Shown: positions 16,275 to 24,347, numbered from the stretch's first letter. The stretch is DNA of 64,000 bases from Mesorhizobium sp. M7A.F.Ca.US.008.03.1.1 (GCF_003997495.1 NZ_RZRU01000022.1:1-64000), one strand, 5' to 3'. Translations and numbers: made by a program. Notes: generated from the sequence alone by a model not told the origin.

Positions 16275-17197
16275 TGGGATGATTTCCTTGCAGGTCCGAC
16301 AGCCGGGTTCCCCGGCAGCGTCGATTTCGAGGGAAACAACCAGGCGATCGCACCGGTGACGACAGCCGAGCAGAAGATGAACAGGTGCAGCGCCAGCGCC
16401 GCCTGCAGGCCATTCTTCATCGTGATTCCGGAGGTGAGCAGCGCCGCCGCCGCTCCCGCTTCATAGGTGCCGAAGCCGGCGACGCCTTGCACCGGCAGTA
16501 TGGCGGCGCCTTCGGCCCCGACGACCCCTGGAAAGGCGGTAGAAAAGGATGTCCCCAGCAGCATTGCCAACAACCATCCCTGTACGGCGAGCTTCAGGGA
16601 CCAGTTGGCGATCGTCCACCACCAGCCGTAGCGCGAGCGCCCGGTTGCTTCGGTGAACACATCGCGCAGCCTGCCGAGCTTCGCCACGATCTTGCCGCGG
16701 CCGGCCCAGTCATGCGGCGCGCGCGCCCAGCGCGGCAGGTACCAGGCGGTGGCGATCAAGACGACCCCGCCCGCGATCCTTATCGCTGGATGCAGGCCCG
16801 GCCACACCGCCAGGGCCAGCACGCCGACGACGAAGGCGTCCTGCAGCCTGAACCACAACAGCGAGGCGCTGGCGCGCATGATGGGTATGCCGAAGACCTG
16901 GCGCAGGAGCAGGGGAAAGGCCGTCTCGCCGCCGCGGAAGGGTACGACGTTGATCATCGCATTGTGGATCAGAATGACGCGCAGGCAGGCGCCAAAGCGG
17001 CCATGCACCTCATCGCGGAACTCGTCGCAGACGCGCAGCGCACGCAAGACATAGGTGACGAAGAACGCGATCGTCGCCACGGCGAAGGTGCCGGGCGTGA
17101 TGCGGGCGAAGGCGTCGCCGACCATCCGCCAGCGCGAGTCGCTGGCGAGCCAAGCCAGCAGGGCCAGCGTCACGACTATCGAGATTGCTCTTTTCAA
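16271..17197 (-). CDS. Lysylphosphatidylglycerol-synthase TM-domain protein (flippase-like, YbhN family)
   Basis: The 308-residue membrane protein has about seven to eight hydrophobic segments, with the family marks NVVPFRGGETAFPLLLRQ and PVQGVAGFGTYEAGA. These match the integral membrane part of MprF/AglD (LPG_synthase_TM), which is thought to move lipid-linked molecules across the bilayer. The soluble aminoacyl-transfer domain of MprF is absent. The start appears to be TTG at 17197 with GGAG six bases upstream. It lies between an ArnT-like and an ArnC-like gene, so a role in flipping the lipid-linked sugar is a reasonable inference. Confidence 0.78.
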   Translation of the reverse strand: MKRAISIVVTLALLAWLASDSRWRMVGDAFARITPGTFAVATIAFFVTYVLRALRVCDEFRDEVHGRFGACLRVILIHNAMINVVPFRGGETAFPLLLRQVFGIPIMRASASLLWFRLQDAFVVGVLALAVWPGLHPAIRIAGGVVLIATAWYLPRWARAPHDWAGRGKIVAKLGRLRDVFTEATGRSRYGWWWTIANWSLKLAVQGWLLAMLLGTSFSTAFPGVVGAEGAAILPVQGVAGFGTYEAGAAAALLTSGITMKNGLQAALALHLFIFCSAVVTGAIAWLFPSKSTLPGNPAVGPARKSSQ

Positions 17198-17388
17198 CCA
17201 ATTCTCCGCCGGTTTCCACCGTCGAGTTCAAGTGGCAGCATCGCGTGGTGCCCGAATATCCCCAGCGCCATCCGGGATCGGTTCGCCTGGCTCGCCGCCT
17301 TGCCAGCCTTCGGCAGGCGAATGCGGGGCCGCTGAACCGTCGGGACCATATCCTGTCCAAGGCCCACAGCCTCGGACTGTCGCGGTTC

Positions 17389-19017
17389 TCATGGACGGCT
17401 GATCCTATAGACCAGCAAATCATCCGAATCCACAAGCTTGGTTCCGGTCTTGTCCAGATAGTCGATGACCCCGTCATGATGCTCGACGAACAGCCGGTCC
17501 TTCTTGTCGGCCGCGTTCTTGGCGACGCCGAACAGGTCCGCGCCTTGCGCGCGCAACGCCTCGAGCTGCGCGATCGCGGTGGCGTCGTCCGCAACGAAGT
17601 TCGACCATTCGACATCGCCGCCGCCGGGCGGGAACACCCAGCCGCGCGCCCTGCTGTAATAGACGGCGACGGGATCGCCGACCTCAGGCGCGATGGCGAC
17701 AACGAGGTCGCCCGGCTGCACCAGCCGCGCCAGTTCCTCGCCAAGCAACTTGCCGTTCATGGCGATCGGAGTCTTCATTGTCCTGACGAGGGGAAAGGTC
17801 GACCACACGAGTGTGACCGCAGCGATGCAGATCGCGCGCAACACGACCGCGGGGGACAGAACGGTTCCCGATGCCAGCGTTGCCAGGAGCAGCGCGCCGC
17901 GGCCGCAGAACATCGCGAACGGCACGTGGAAGATGTGATAGTTCCAGGGATTGCTGGTGATCTCGCGCGCCGCCGCCAGATAGACGACCATGGCCGCAGC
18001 CAGCCAAACATAGGGGATGGCCGAAAGAGTGCGTTGCTTGGGGTCTTCGACGGGTCTGGGCGGCATCCAGAAGCCGACCGCGATCAGCACCATGAACGGA
18101 TAGCCGTAGAACCACCAGACCGAGGTGTTCCACACGGATTTGAAGTAGAAGCTGTTCCTGAAGAATGTCCAGAAACCGGAATCCCAGATATAGCCGCTGC
18201 CCGCGACATGAAACGGCGGATAGCTCAGGCCGAGATAGATGGCCCAGCTGAAATAGGCGCCGATGATGGCCAGGCTCAAAAGCCCCGACAGGAAGACCTT
18301 GGCCGCCTGCTTTCGCTTCTTCTCCAGAATCCAGCAGACCATCAGGTAGAAGATGACGGCGCCGGCGGCGAGGCCTGGCGGCTTTGACAGTGCGCCGAGC
18401 GAGAAGCTGACCGTGGCGAGCGGCAAGAGCCAGCCGCTGCCGCCGGCCCAGTATTTCGCGAACAGCCAGACGCCTGTTGTCACCAGGGCCAGCATCGAGG
18501 GATCGGGAAGAAACGAGCTGTCGATCATAATCGCCGCCGGCATCAGCGCGTAGGCAAGTGCCGCGGCGTGGGCGTGGGTCTCGTCCCAGCATAGCGCCGT
18601 TAGTCTGTGCAGCGAAAATACCGTCACCAGGCCAAAAAAGGCCGCAACCATGCGGCCGAACCAGTCGTGCCAGCCGAAGAGTTGGTAGAGCAGGGCGGTC
18701 AGATAGCTGACGATCTGGAACTCGCGGCCTTGATAACTTGGCCCGGGCCCGGTCCAGCTGACCTCCGGGAAGAAGATGTTCCAGCTGCGCTGCTGGAAAT
18801 TGTCGGCCATCATTGCCGTGCTTGTTTCGCGCCAGCTGAAGGCATCGACGAGCGGCAAGGTGATGTTGTGGAACCTGAACACGACCGCAATGAACAGGAT
18901 CCCCAACAGGATTGCCGTGTTGGGGCTCAGGATGTTGCGAGCAGCCTTGTGCCGGTCGGTCGACTGCTGCAGGTATTGCATGCCTTCGGTCTGATTCAAC
19001 TCCGGATCGTCCGTCAT
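17389..19017 (-). CDS. ArnT-like membrane glycosyltransferase (PMT/GT83 superfamily)
   Basis: The 542-residue protein has around ten to twelve membrane segments and a C-terminal periplasmic-type domain. The first external loop reads LPLVDAFSWRETSTAMMADN, with the conserved D and R-E of GT-C enzymes such as ArnT, where the acid is catalytic. These enzymes take a sugar from a polyprenyl-phosphate carrier and attach it to lipid A, a glycan or a protein in the periplasm. It is first in a minus-strand series with the flippase-like and ArnC-like genes, although a 191-base gap follows it with no gene recognised. The acceptor is unknown. Confidence 0.83.
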   Translation of the reverse strand: MTDDPELNQTEGMQYLQQSTDRHKAARNILSPNTAILLGILFIAVVFRFHNITLPLVDAFSWRETSTAMMADNFQQRSWNIFFPEVSWTGPGPSYQGREFQIVSYLTALLYQLFGWHDWFGRMVAAFFGLVTVFSLHRLTALCWDETHAHAAALAYALMPAAIMIDSSFLPDPSMLALVTTGVWLFAKYWAGGSGWLLPLATVSFSLGALSKPPGLAAGAVIFYLMVCWILEKKRKQAAKVFLSGLLSLAIIGAYFSWAIYLGLSYPPFHVAGSGYIWDSGFWTFFRNSFYFKSVWNTSVWWFYGYPFMVLIAVGFWMPPRPVEDPKQRTLSAIPYVWLAAAMVVYLAAAREITSNPWNYHIFHVPFAMFCGRGALLLATLASGTVLSPAVVLRAICIAAVTLVWSTFPLVRTMKTPIAMNGKLLGEELARLVQPGDLVVAIAPEVGDPVAVYYSRARGWVFPPGGGDVEWSNFVADDATAIAQLEALRAQGADLFGVAKNAADKKDRLFVEHHDGVIDYLDKTGTKLVDSDDLLVYRISRP

Positions 19018-19159
19018 TTGAAACCGCGTCCTCCTGACGTCCGCGGATGTTGCTTTTGTGCGCGATTGTCAGAGGCGGAGGAATATACGACGCAATTCTT
19101 AATTTTGACGCGCCTGTGCGCGCGTCTCGAATAGTTGTTGCCCATCCGCTTAGCAAAGG

Positions 19160-19189
19160 TTGACATCACCGTTCTCGCGACTGTTAAAT
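19160..19189 (+). promoter_or_regulatory. Sigma-70-like promoter for DUF995 copy 2
   Basis: A consensus TTGACA (19160-19165) is followed after 18 bases by TTAAAT (19184-19189). Transcription would start near 19196, about 45 bases before the chosen ATG of the DUF995 gene. It overlaps an in-frame TTG that could otherwise be read as a longer start for that gene, so the longer start is unlikely. Confidence 0.5.
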
Positions 19190-19240
19190 AGTTTCGTAGA
19201 CTGTCAGAGCCCTGATAGTGCTACCTTGGGCCAAACAGGC

Positions 19241-19846
19241 ATGCGAACGCCAATTGTACCGACAGCTCTGACCAGATTGCCGCCGCTTGGTGCCGACCGT
19301 CGGCGACGCAAACACCGTTGGTTCGCAAGTTGCACGCAACTTATGTTTTTCCTGGCGCTCTGCGGCCAGACGGCGCTTCCAGGAACGGCGCACGCGGCGG
19401 CCGCCATAGACAGCGGGCCCGCGGAAGCGGTTCCCGCCACTGTTCCGACTGCCTACGAGCTGTCGCTTCTTTACGCCGACCGCACATGGGTGTGGAAAAA
19501 TGGAGCGGCCTATTTCGCGCAGGGCGATCGACGCCTCGAGGCCTGGACGTCCGGGCCTGACACGGCGTCTTTCGCGGCGGGCAGATGGCTGGTGACCAGC
19601 AACGGCAAGATGTGCATGGAACTCGCGTGGCGGTCGAAGGGCTACAGCGGCAAGCAAAATCGCACCTGCTACAGCCACCGGATCCAGGGCGGGAACATCG
19701 AGAAACGCAAGGACCCGGATGGGGAATGGTACGGTTTCAAGCGATCTCCGCAGGATACTTCCGACGAATACCTGAAATTCGAAGCAGGCAACACAAAGGG
19801 CGCGCAGTTCGAAGAGGCCCGCAAGCTGGTCGATTCCAAGAAGTAG
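19241..19846 (+). CDS. Secreted DUF995-type protein (copy 2)
   Basis: The 201-residue protein has a long basic N-terminus (PLGADRRRRKHRWF), a hydrophobic core (LMFFLALCGQ) and likely cleavage after THAHA-like residues, then a DUF995-type domain. Shared positions with the copy at 10303-10788 include RTWVWKNGAAYFAQ, AW, GKMCMELAW, RTCYSHR and KDPDGEWYGFKR. The frame is open to a TTG at 19160, but this lies inside a good promoter sequence, so ATG 19241 is preferred. It is divergent from the ArnT-like gene. The function is unknown; location and secretion suggest a periplasmic or surface role in the polysaccharide region. Confidence 0.78.
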   Translation: MRTPIVPTALTRLPPLGADRRRRKHRWFASCTQLMFFLALCGQTALPGTAHAAAAIDSGPAEAVPATVPTAYELSLLYADRTWVWKNGAAYFAQGDRRLEAWTSGPDTASFAAGRWLVTSNGKMCMELAWRSKGYSGKQNRTCYSHRIQGGNIEKRKDPDGEWYGFKRSPQDTSDEYLKFEAGNTKGAQFEEARKLVDSKK

Positions 19847-20004
19847 GTCGCGCCCTGTCAAGCAACCGGCGAATCGCTTATGGTGAAGCCTTGAGCGGTT
19901 CGGCAGGCGCGATCAGCGCGCCGACCGCCAATTGATCGCATTCAGTCGCATTCCATTACATCTGCCAAAACGACAAGACGATGGCCTGCCATGCGGTTTT
20001 GATG

Positions 20005-20052
20005 AAATTTAATAATTAGTGATATCTAATATAATGTGTGATGTGCGAGTGG
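20005..20052 (+). promoter_or_regulatory. AT-rich element upstream of lipoprotein gene 2 (shared with 14537-14579)
   Basis: This block holds AAATTTAATAA, ATATCTAATATAA and GATGTGCGAGTGG, in the same order as upstream of lipoprotein gene 1. The intervals between the blocks differ by one to three bases. It lies 83 bases before the ATG of lipoprotein gene 2. It could be a promoter with its operator; the binding protein is unknown. Confidence 0.55.
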
Positions 20053-20134
20053 TCACTCATGCGGCGTGAAAGCGGCCCAAGTATAGTATGTCGCAACGCG
20101 CCCTTGGCTTATACTTGATAGCAAGGGACAGAGG

Positions 20135-20560
20135 ATGAGAAATTCCGCGAGCGTATTTCGCTCAAGCAAAAATGTCGTATCTGTCGTATCTATTGCCGCG
20201 GCTGTGGCGCTGAGCTCCATGGTGGCAGGTTGTCAAGGTATGGACGCAACTGAGACCGGTTCGGTCCTTATCAGGCCCATCGTCCACCCGGTCCGCAGTC
20301 AGCCCGCGGTCCGGCCGGTGCAGGCCGGATTTCTCGTGCGCTCGCTCCGTGCCGACCTTCCGATCCAGATGACAAGCACAATAGGGACTGAAAGTGCCTA
20401 CGCCTTTGCACCGCCGCAACAGATCAAAGCCAGCACGCCGGCGCCGGTGAAAATCTCGTTCAATCCGGGCGATGGCAGCACGTTCTCCGGCGGCTCGCCT
20501 TTTATCTGCAGCCCTAGCGGATTTGGCCAGCGCGCGAGCTGTCACCCACGCTATCTCTGA
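20135..20560 (+). CDS. Small lipoprotein with C-terminal C-x-PSGFGQ-x3-C motif (copy 2)
   Basis: The 141-residue protein has a signal peptide with lipobox MVAGC followed by QGMDATETGS, close to QTMDTTKTSS of copy 1. The middle differs, but the C-terminal module is again VKISFNPGDGSTFSGGSP then FICSPSGFGQRASC. GAGG precedes the ATG closely. Its last 47 bases overlap, in the opposite direction, the 3' end of the epimerase gene (20514-21593), so the conserved motif is partly encoded opposite the epimerase C-terminus. The function is unknown. The paralogue, shared upstream element and location argue for a role tied to the polysaccharide genes. Confidence 0.75.
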   Translation: MRNSASVFRSSKNVVSVVSIAAAVALSSMVAGCQGMDATETGSVLIRPIVHPVRSQPAVRPVQAGFLVRSLRADLPIQMTSTIGTESAYAFAPPQQIKASTPAPVKISFNPGDGSTFSGGSPFICSPSGFGQRASCHPRYL

Positions 20561-21593
20561 CCCGTCGAGCGACGACCGACGCCGCCGCCCTGGCTGGCGG
20601 CAGTTTCATTGGCTTGGTCTTCAGTCCGAAAAAGGGAGCGGCCGTCCTGACAATCGTGTCGATGTCGGAAAGCTCCGGCACAAAGCCAAGATGTTCGCGT
20701 GCGCTCCCCGGATCGGCGTAGAGCTCCGCCGGATCCCCAGGGCGTCGGCTCCTGAGCACTGCCGGAACCGGCCTCGACGTCATTCGGCCGACCGCCTTGA
20801 CGATCTCCTTGATGGAGACGCCCCGCCCGGTGCCGAGATTGACCGCAAGACTTCGCCCGCCACCCTCGAGATAGATGAGCGCTTTCAGGTGGGCGCGGGC
20901 CAGATCGGTGACGTGGATATAGTCCCTTACGCAGGTGCCGTCCGACGTGTCGTAGTCGGTACCGAAAACCTCGATCGCGTCGATGATGCCCGCTGCGGCC
21001 ATGAGCACTCTGGGAACCAGATGGGTTTCCGGCGAATGCCACTCGCCAAGCTCGCCGTCGGGATCGGCGCCACAAGCGTTGAAATAGCGCAGGATCGCAA
21101 ACTTCATTCCGTACGCGGATGCATAATCGCCGATGATCTGTTCGCCCATCAGCTTGGTGCGCCCATAAGGGCTGATCGGATTTTGCGAGGAGGTCTCGCG
21201 AACCGGCAACGCTTCCGGCACGCCGTAGGTCGCGCAGCTGCTGGAGAAGATGATGTTTTCGATCGAACTCGCGCGTGCGGCATCGAGCACCGCGATGGTG
21301 CCTGTCACATTGGTCGAATAATATTCGGCCGGCTCGCGCACGGACTCTCCGACATAGGCCAGCGCCGCAAAATGGATCACGGCCGTCGGCCGGTACGTTT
21401 CCATCGCCCGCCGCAGTGCATCCCGATCCCGGATATCGCCGACGACAAGCGGACCCCAGCCGACGGATCTCTCATTGCCGCGGCTCAGATTGTCGAAAAC
21501 CACCGGCATGTAGCCGGCGGTGGCCAGCTGCTTGCAGGTGTGGCTGCCGATGAAACCGGCTCCACCCGTCACCAGGACTGCCGGCCGGCTCAT
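20514..21593 (-). CDS. UDP-sugar 4-epimerase (GalE family, probably UDP-xylose/UDP-arabinose 4-epimerase)
   Basis: The 359-residue protein is an extended SDR epimerase: the NAD-binding motif LVTGGAGFIGSHTCKQL at the N-terminus, the catalytic serine region FSSSCATYG, Y-x3-K in SPYGRTKLMGEQ, and the C-terminal half of GalE-type enzymes. GalE converts UDP-glucose and UDP-galactose, but this gene starts four bases inside the end of the UDP-xylose synthase gene. In Sinorhizobium meliloti such a pair makes UDP-xylose and then UDP-arabinose, so UDP-xylose 4-epimerase is the more likely role. The C-terminal tail after residue 330 is Arg/Ala-rich and overlaps lipoprotein gene 2 on the other strand. 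Confidence 0.87.
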   Translation of the reverse strand: MSRPAVLVTGGAGFIGSHTCKQLATAGYMPVVFDNLSRGNERSVGWGPLVVGDIRDRDALRRAMETYRPTAVIHFAALAYVGESVREPAEYYSTNVTGTIAVLDAARASSIENIIFSSSCATYGVPEALPVRETSSQNPISPYGRTKLMGEQIIGDYASAYGMKFAILRYFNACGADPDGELGEWHSPETHLVPRVLMAAAGIIDAIEVFGTDYDTSDGTCVRDYIHVTDLARAHLKALIYLEGGGRSLAVNLGTGRGVSIKEIVKAVGRMTSRPVPAVLRSRRPGDPAELYADPGSAREHLGFVPELSDIDTIVRTAAPFFGLKTKPMKLPPARAAASVVARRVRDSVGDSSRAGQIR

Positions 21594-22627
21594 GAAGCGG
21601 CAACTCCCCTGGCGATGTGACTTCCGTAGAGCAGGGTATCAAAATATTCGACGGTGCGCGCGAGCCCCTGGCTCAAGCTGATTTTCGGCTCCCAGCCAAG
21701 ATTGGCCTTGGCAAAGGAGATGTCCGGCTTGCGCTGCCGGGGATCGTCGACGGGCAGCGGCCGATGCACGATCTTCGATCGGGCGTTGGTGTAATCGACG
21801 ACCAGCGTCGCCAGTTCCATGATGGTGAATTCGGCAGGGTTGCCGAGATTGACCGGGTGGGCGGGCGCGCTCGGCGCGTTCATCAGCCGGATAAAGCCCT
21901 CGATCAGGTCGTCGGCATAGCAGAAGGAGCGCGTCTGCTGGCCGCTGCCATAGACGGTCAGGTCCTCGCCGCGCAGCGCCTGGACGATGAAGTTCGAAAC
22001 CACACGCCCATCGTCGGGCTGCATGCGGCGACCGTAGGTGTTGAAAATGCGGGCGACGCGGATATCGAGGCCATAGGTTCTCGAATAGTCGAAGAACAGG
22101 GTTTCTGCCGAGCGCTTGCCTTCATCGTAGCAGGAACGCGGTCCGTGCGTGTTGACGTTGCCGAAGTAGCTCTCGGGCTGTGGATGCACGAACGGATCGC
22201 CATAGACTTCGGACGTAGAGGCCTGGAATATCTTGGCCTTGTTCTGTCGCGCGAGTTCCAGAAGGTTCAGCGATCCAAGCACGCTTGTCTTGAAGGTGTG
22301 GATCGGATCTGCCTGGTAGTGCGGCGGAGAGGCGGGGCAGGCGAGATTGTAGATCTCGTCGCATTGAAGATCCGAAGGCAGTGCATCGACGATGTCGTGC
22401 TCGATGCAGCTGAAGCCCGGATTACGCAGAAGGGTATTGAGATTGTATCTTTTGCCGGTGTGGAAATTGTCCAGCGCGACAACGTCGTATCCGTCCCGCA
22501 AAAGACGTTCGCACAGATGCGATCCTAAAAATCCCGCTCCTCCGGCGACAAGGGCGCGTCGTCGGCTTTGGTTGGCGCCCCTTTGGCTGCCGGATTCCAG
22601 TTTCAGAACCTTGACAAGCTTACTCAT
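21590..22627 (-). CDS. UDP-glucuronate decarboxylase (UDP-xylose synthase)
   Basis: The 345-residue extended SDR protein carries ALVAGGAGFLGSHLCERLL for NAD binding, NLACPASPPHYQADPI, the catalytic serine region QASTSEVYGDP, and YDEGKRSAETLFFDY with Y-x3-K, then RIFNTYGRRMQPDDGRVVSN. These are hallmarks of UXS, which oxidises, decarboxylates and reduces UDP-glucuronate to UDP-xylose. The start at 22627 is chosen because GAGGAAAG precedes the ATG; the frame is open to 22747. It is followed directly by the 4-epimerase gene. A promoter-like element shared with the glycan synthase gene lies about 290 bases upstream. Confidence 0.93.
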   Translation of the reverse strand: MSKLVKVLKLESGSQRGANQSRRRALVAGGAGFLGSHLCERLLRDGYDVVALDNFHTGKRYNLNTLLRNPGFSCIEHDIVDALPSDLQCDEIYNLACPASPPHYQADPIHTFKTSVLGSLNLLELARQNKAKIFQASTSEVYGDPFVHPQPESYFGNVNTHGPRSCYDEGKRSAETLFFDYSRTYGLDIRVARIFNTYGRRMQPDDGRVVSNFIVQALRGEDLTVYGSGQQTRSFCYADDLIEGFIRLMNAPSAPAHPVNLGNPAEFTIMELATLVVDYTNARSKIVHRPLPVDDPRQRKPDISFAKANLGWEPKISLSQGLARTVEYFDTLLYGSHIARGVAAS

Positions 22628-23169
22628 GCTTTCCTCATACGCACCGCACACGCTACCGCCGGGCTGGACAAAGCATCGCCCGGCCACGTTCCTGCGAACG
22701 TGGCAAACCTCCGCATCTGCGGAACCGCCATCACTGATGTGCGTCAATTGTTCTTTGGCTTTCGCGAAGCTGGTGCGACTACACGACCTCCGTGCTGCCG
22801 CTCAGCATTCTCTTCGCCCCGAAATCGCGATCACACGCTCGGTGTCACCATCGTCGATTGCTCGCCCAAATTGCACATCCCAACACATCGAAAATATACC
22901 TGTGGAAATCATAGTCAACTAAATTAGGTATTTCTTAACCATATCTGTTTGCGAATGGTTAATCACGGGCCGGCATCGGCCTCGAAGCTGAACCAGGAGA
23001 TGTCCAGGGCAGTTCCTCATTTTGAATCAGGGTATTGGGTCCGGTCGCTGGCAGTCGACGCCACAAGCTGTTCGTTATGTCGAATCAGCGCTTGGCAGCC
23101 AAGATCGCCATGAATGAGGGGTTGCACAATTCAGGGCGAGGTCGGGATGGATTCAGCCGAAAAGTGGAT
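22628..23169. other. Intergenic region upstream of the UDP-xylose synthase gene
   Basis: This 540-base stretch holds the promoter-like element at 22913-22962 and otherwise no gene I can support. If transcription starts just after that element, the mRNA would have a leader of roughly 260 bases before the UDP-xylose synthase ATG, long enough for a regulatory RNA or a missed short gene; neither was recognised. Confidence 0.45.
22913..22962 (-). promoter_or_regulatory. Promoter-like 50 bp element upstream of UDP-xylose synthase (copy B)
   Basis: Read on the minus strand the element runs from TTAACCATTCGCAAA through GGTTAA to CTAATTTAGTTGACT. It has the same length and order as the element at 12316-12365 and points the same way relative to its gene. 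TTGACT (22918-22913) may be a -35 box; TATTTT follows 16 bases further and could be the -10. The match with copy A includes an exact 14-base run, TAATTTAGTTGACT. Confidence 0.6.
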
Positions 23170-23415
23170 TTAACGATCCGAGCGACGGGAAAATTTCAGG
23201 TAGCAACGAGATTGCTGCCCAAAACCGCTCGGAGTGCAAATATAAATTCCAGGGTGCGAATATTCACACCATAGGGCTTGACCTATCGTAGGCACGCCGC
23301 AGCTGGCTATAGTTGGAAGAAGGGCAAGGGCTAAGGATTTGTAAGCAAATTCATTCACGGGGACGAATTTTGACTTCATTTTCTTTTGAGGCCGCTGTTC
23401 ATGAACTTTGCGCAT
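23170..23415 (-). CDS. Small lipoprotein with C-terminal C-x-PSGFGQ-x3-C motif (copy 3)
   Basis: The product is about 81 residues. It has a basic N-terminus, a hydrophobic stretch ALALLPTIASC with lipobox I-A-S-C, then a short mature part ending YICTPSGFGQQSRCYLKFSRRSDR. It keeps only the cysteine motif of copies 1 and 2, with an extra cysteine (ALWCEYSHPG) just before it. Two starts are possible: ATG 23415 with AGAGG close upstream, or ATG 23379 with a weaker site; the first is used. It lies 540 bases upstream of the UDP-xylose synthase gene on the same strand. The function is unknown. Confidence 0.65.
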   Translation of the reverse strand: MRKVHEQRPQKKMKSKFVPVNEFAYKSLALALLPTIASCGVPTIGQALWCEYSHPGIYICTPSGFGQQSRCYLKFSRRSDR

Positions 23416-23679
23416 CAAGGCCTCTGATTCGCAAGGCGCGCCGATGATCCATTTCGCCGAAAAGCGCATGCGCGCCTCATTTCATAGTGGAGGAGCGGTC
23501 ATTTCGGCAACGCATTTTAAGCGCATAGGTAGAACCCGCATTGGCGCGCGGCCACGCCGCCACCGGATTGTTGCTTGCGCACGTCGGGCTCGATCGCCTG
23601 GGGTGGCGACTCGGCTGGCCATCGCCTTTTGATCGTCGGGACGCTATTGGCAAGGTCACGACAGTTCATGGTGATGTGA

Positions 23680-24285
23680 ATGCGCTTTCTGTTTGTCCTG
23701 ATCCTGTTCGCCGGCGCCGGCATCGGTGTCGTCTATCCCTGGGCGATGAGCAATTTCTCCGGCCATCAGATCGGCACCTGGCGGGTCTATGAGCAAGGCC
23801 GCTTCAAGCCGCTGACGGTGCCGCTCAGCAGTCGCGACGCGCCGGTGCGGGTGCTGGTCGACCTGACCGCGAGGGCCGAGCGCATCGTTTCGCAGCAGCG
23901 CACGGTGCTGACGCTGACCGCCGCCAGCAATGGCAGCACGGTGCTCGCCTCGACGCTGCAGTTCAACCATTCCGACAATCCTCGCCAGGCCAGCCCGCAA
24001 CTGCCCGACAAGATCTTTCGCGACGAGGCCGGCGTGATCGCGACCGTCAGCCCGGGTCCCTACATCTTCACCGTCGGACCGGGTGATGCCGACGACATAC
24101 CGATGCGGGCGGTCGATCTCATCCTGCGCTCCGGCGCGGGCGAGATCGACAGCCGTGCCCGGCCGGTCGGCTTCGCGCTGATGGCGATCGGCCTGATCGG
24201 ATTCTTGCTGACCTTGCGCACTGGTGGCGGCCGGCCGGAAAATCCCAACTCGCAGCCGCCACCGCCGCGCTGGGGCAGGGGCTGA
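23680..24285 (+). CDS. Hypothetical two-segment membrane protein
   Basis: The 201-residue protein has an N-terminal membrane segment (FLFVLILFAGAGIGVVYPWA), a soluble, probably periplasmic, beta-rich domain of about 130 residues, a second membrane segment (PVGFALMAIGLIGFLLTL) and a short proline-rich tail (PNSQPPPPRWGRG). I do not recognise a characterised family. The ATG follows a weak AAGGT-type site. It is read in the same direction as rlmJ, 62 bases downstream. Nothing in the sequence points to a particular function. Confidence 0.7.
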   Translation: MRFLFVLILFAGAGIGVVYPWAMSNFSGHQIGTWRVYEQGRFKPLTVPLSSRDAPVRVLVDLTARAERIVSQQRTVLTLTAASNGSTVLASTLQFNHSDNPRQASPQLPDKIFRDEAGVIATVSPGPYIFTVGPGDADDIPMRAVDLILRSGAGEIDSRARPVGFALMAIGLIGFLLTLRTGGGRPENPNSQPPPPRWGRG

Positions 24286-24347
24286 TGCATGTCGCCCGAA
24301 AGTGTGCAGCGGTTTTGGGACAACGACATGCATAACGGCACAAAACC

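Noticed and set aside
17198..17388. A missed small gene in the gap of the ArnT-like operon
   Set aside because: No frame with a start, ribosome binding site and plausible composition was found in the 191 bases.
19160..19240. TTG start extending DUF995 copy 2 by 27 residues
   Set aside because: The TTG is part of a TTGACA-N18-TTAAAT promoter, so it would not be in the transcript.
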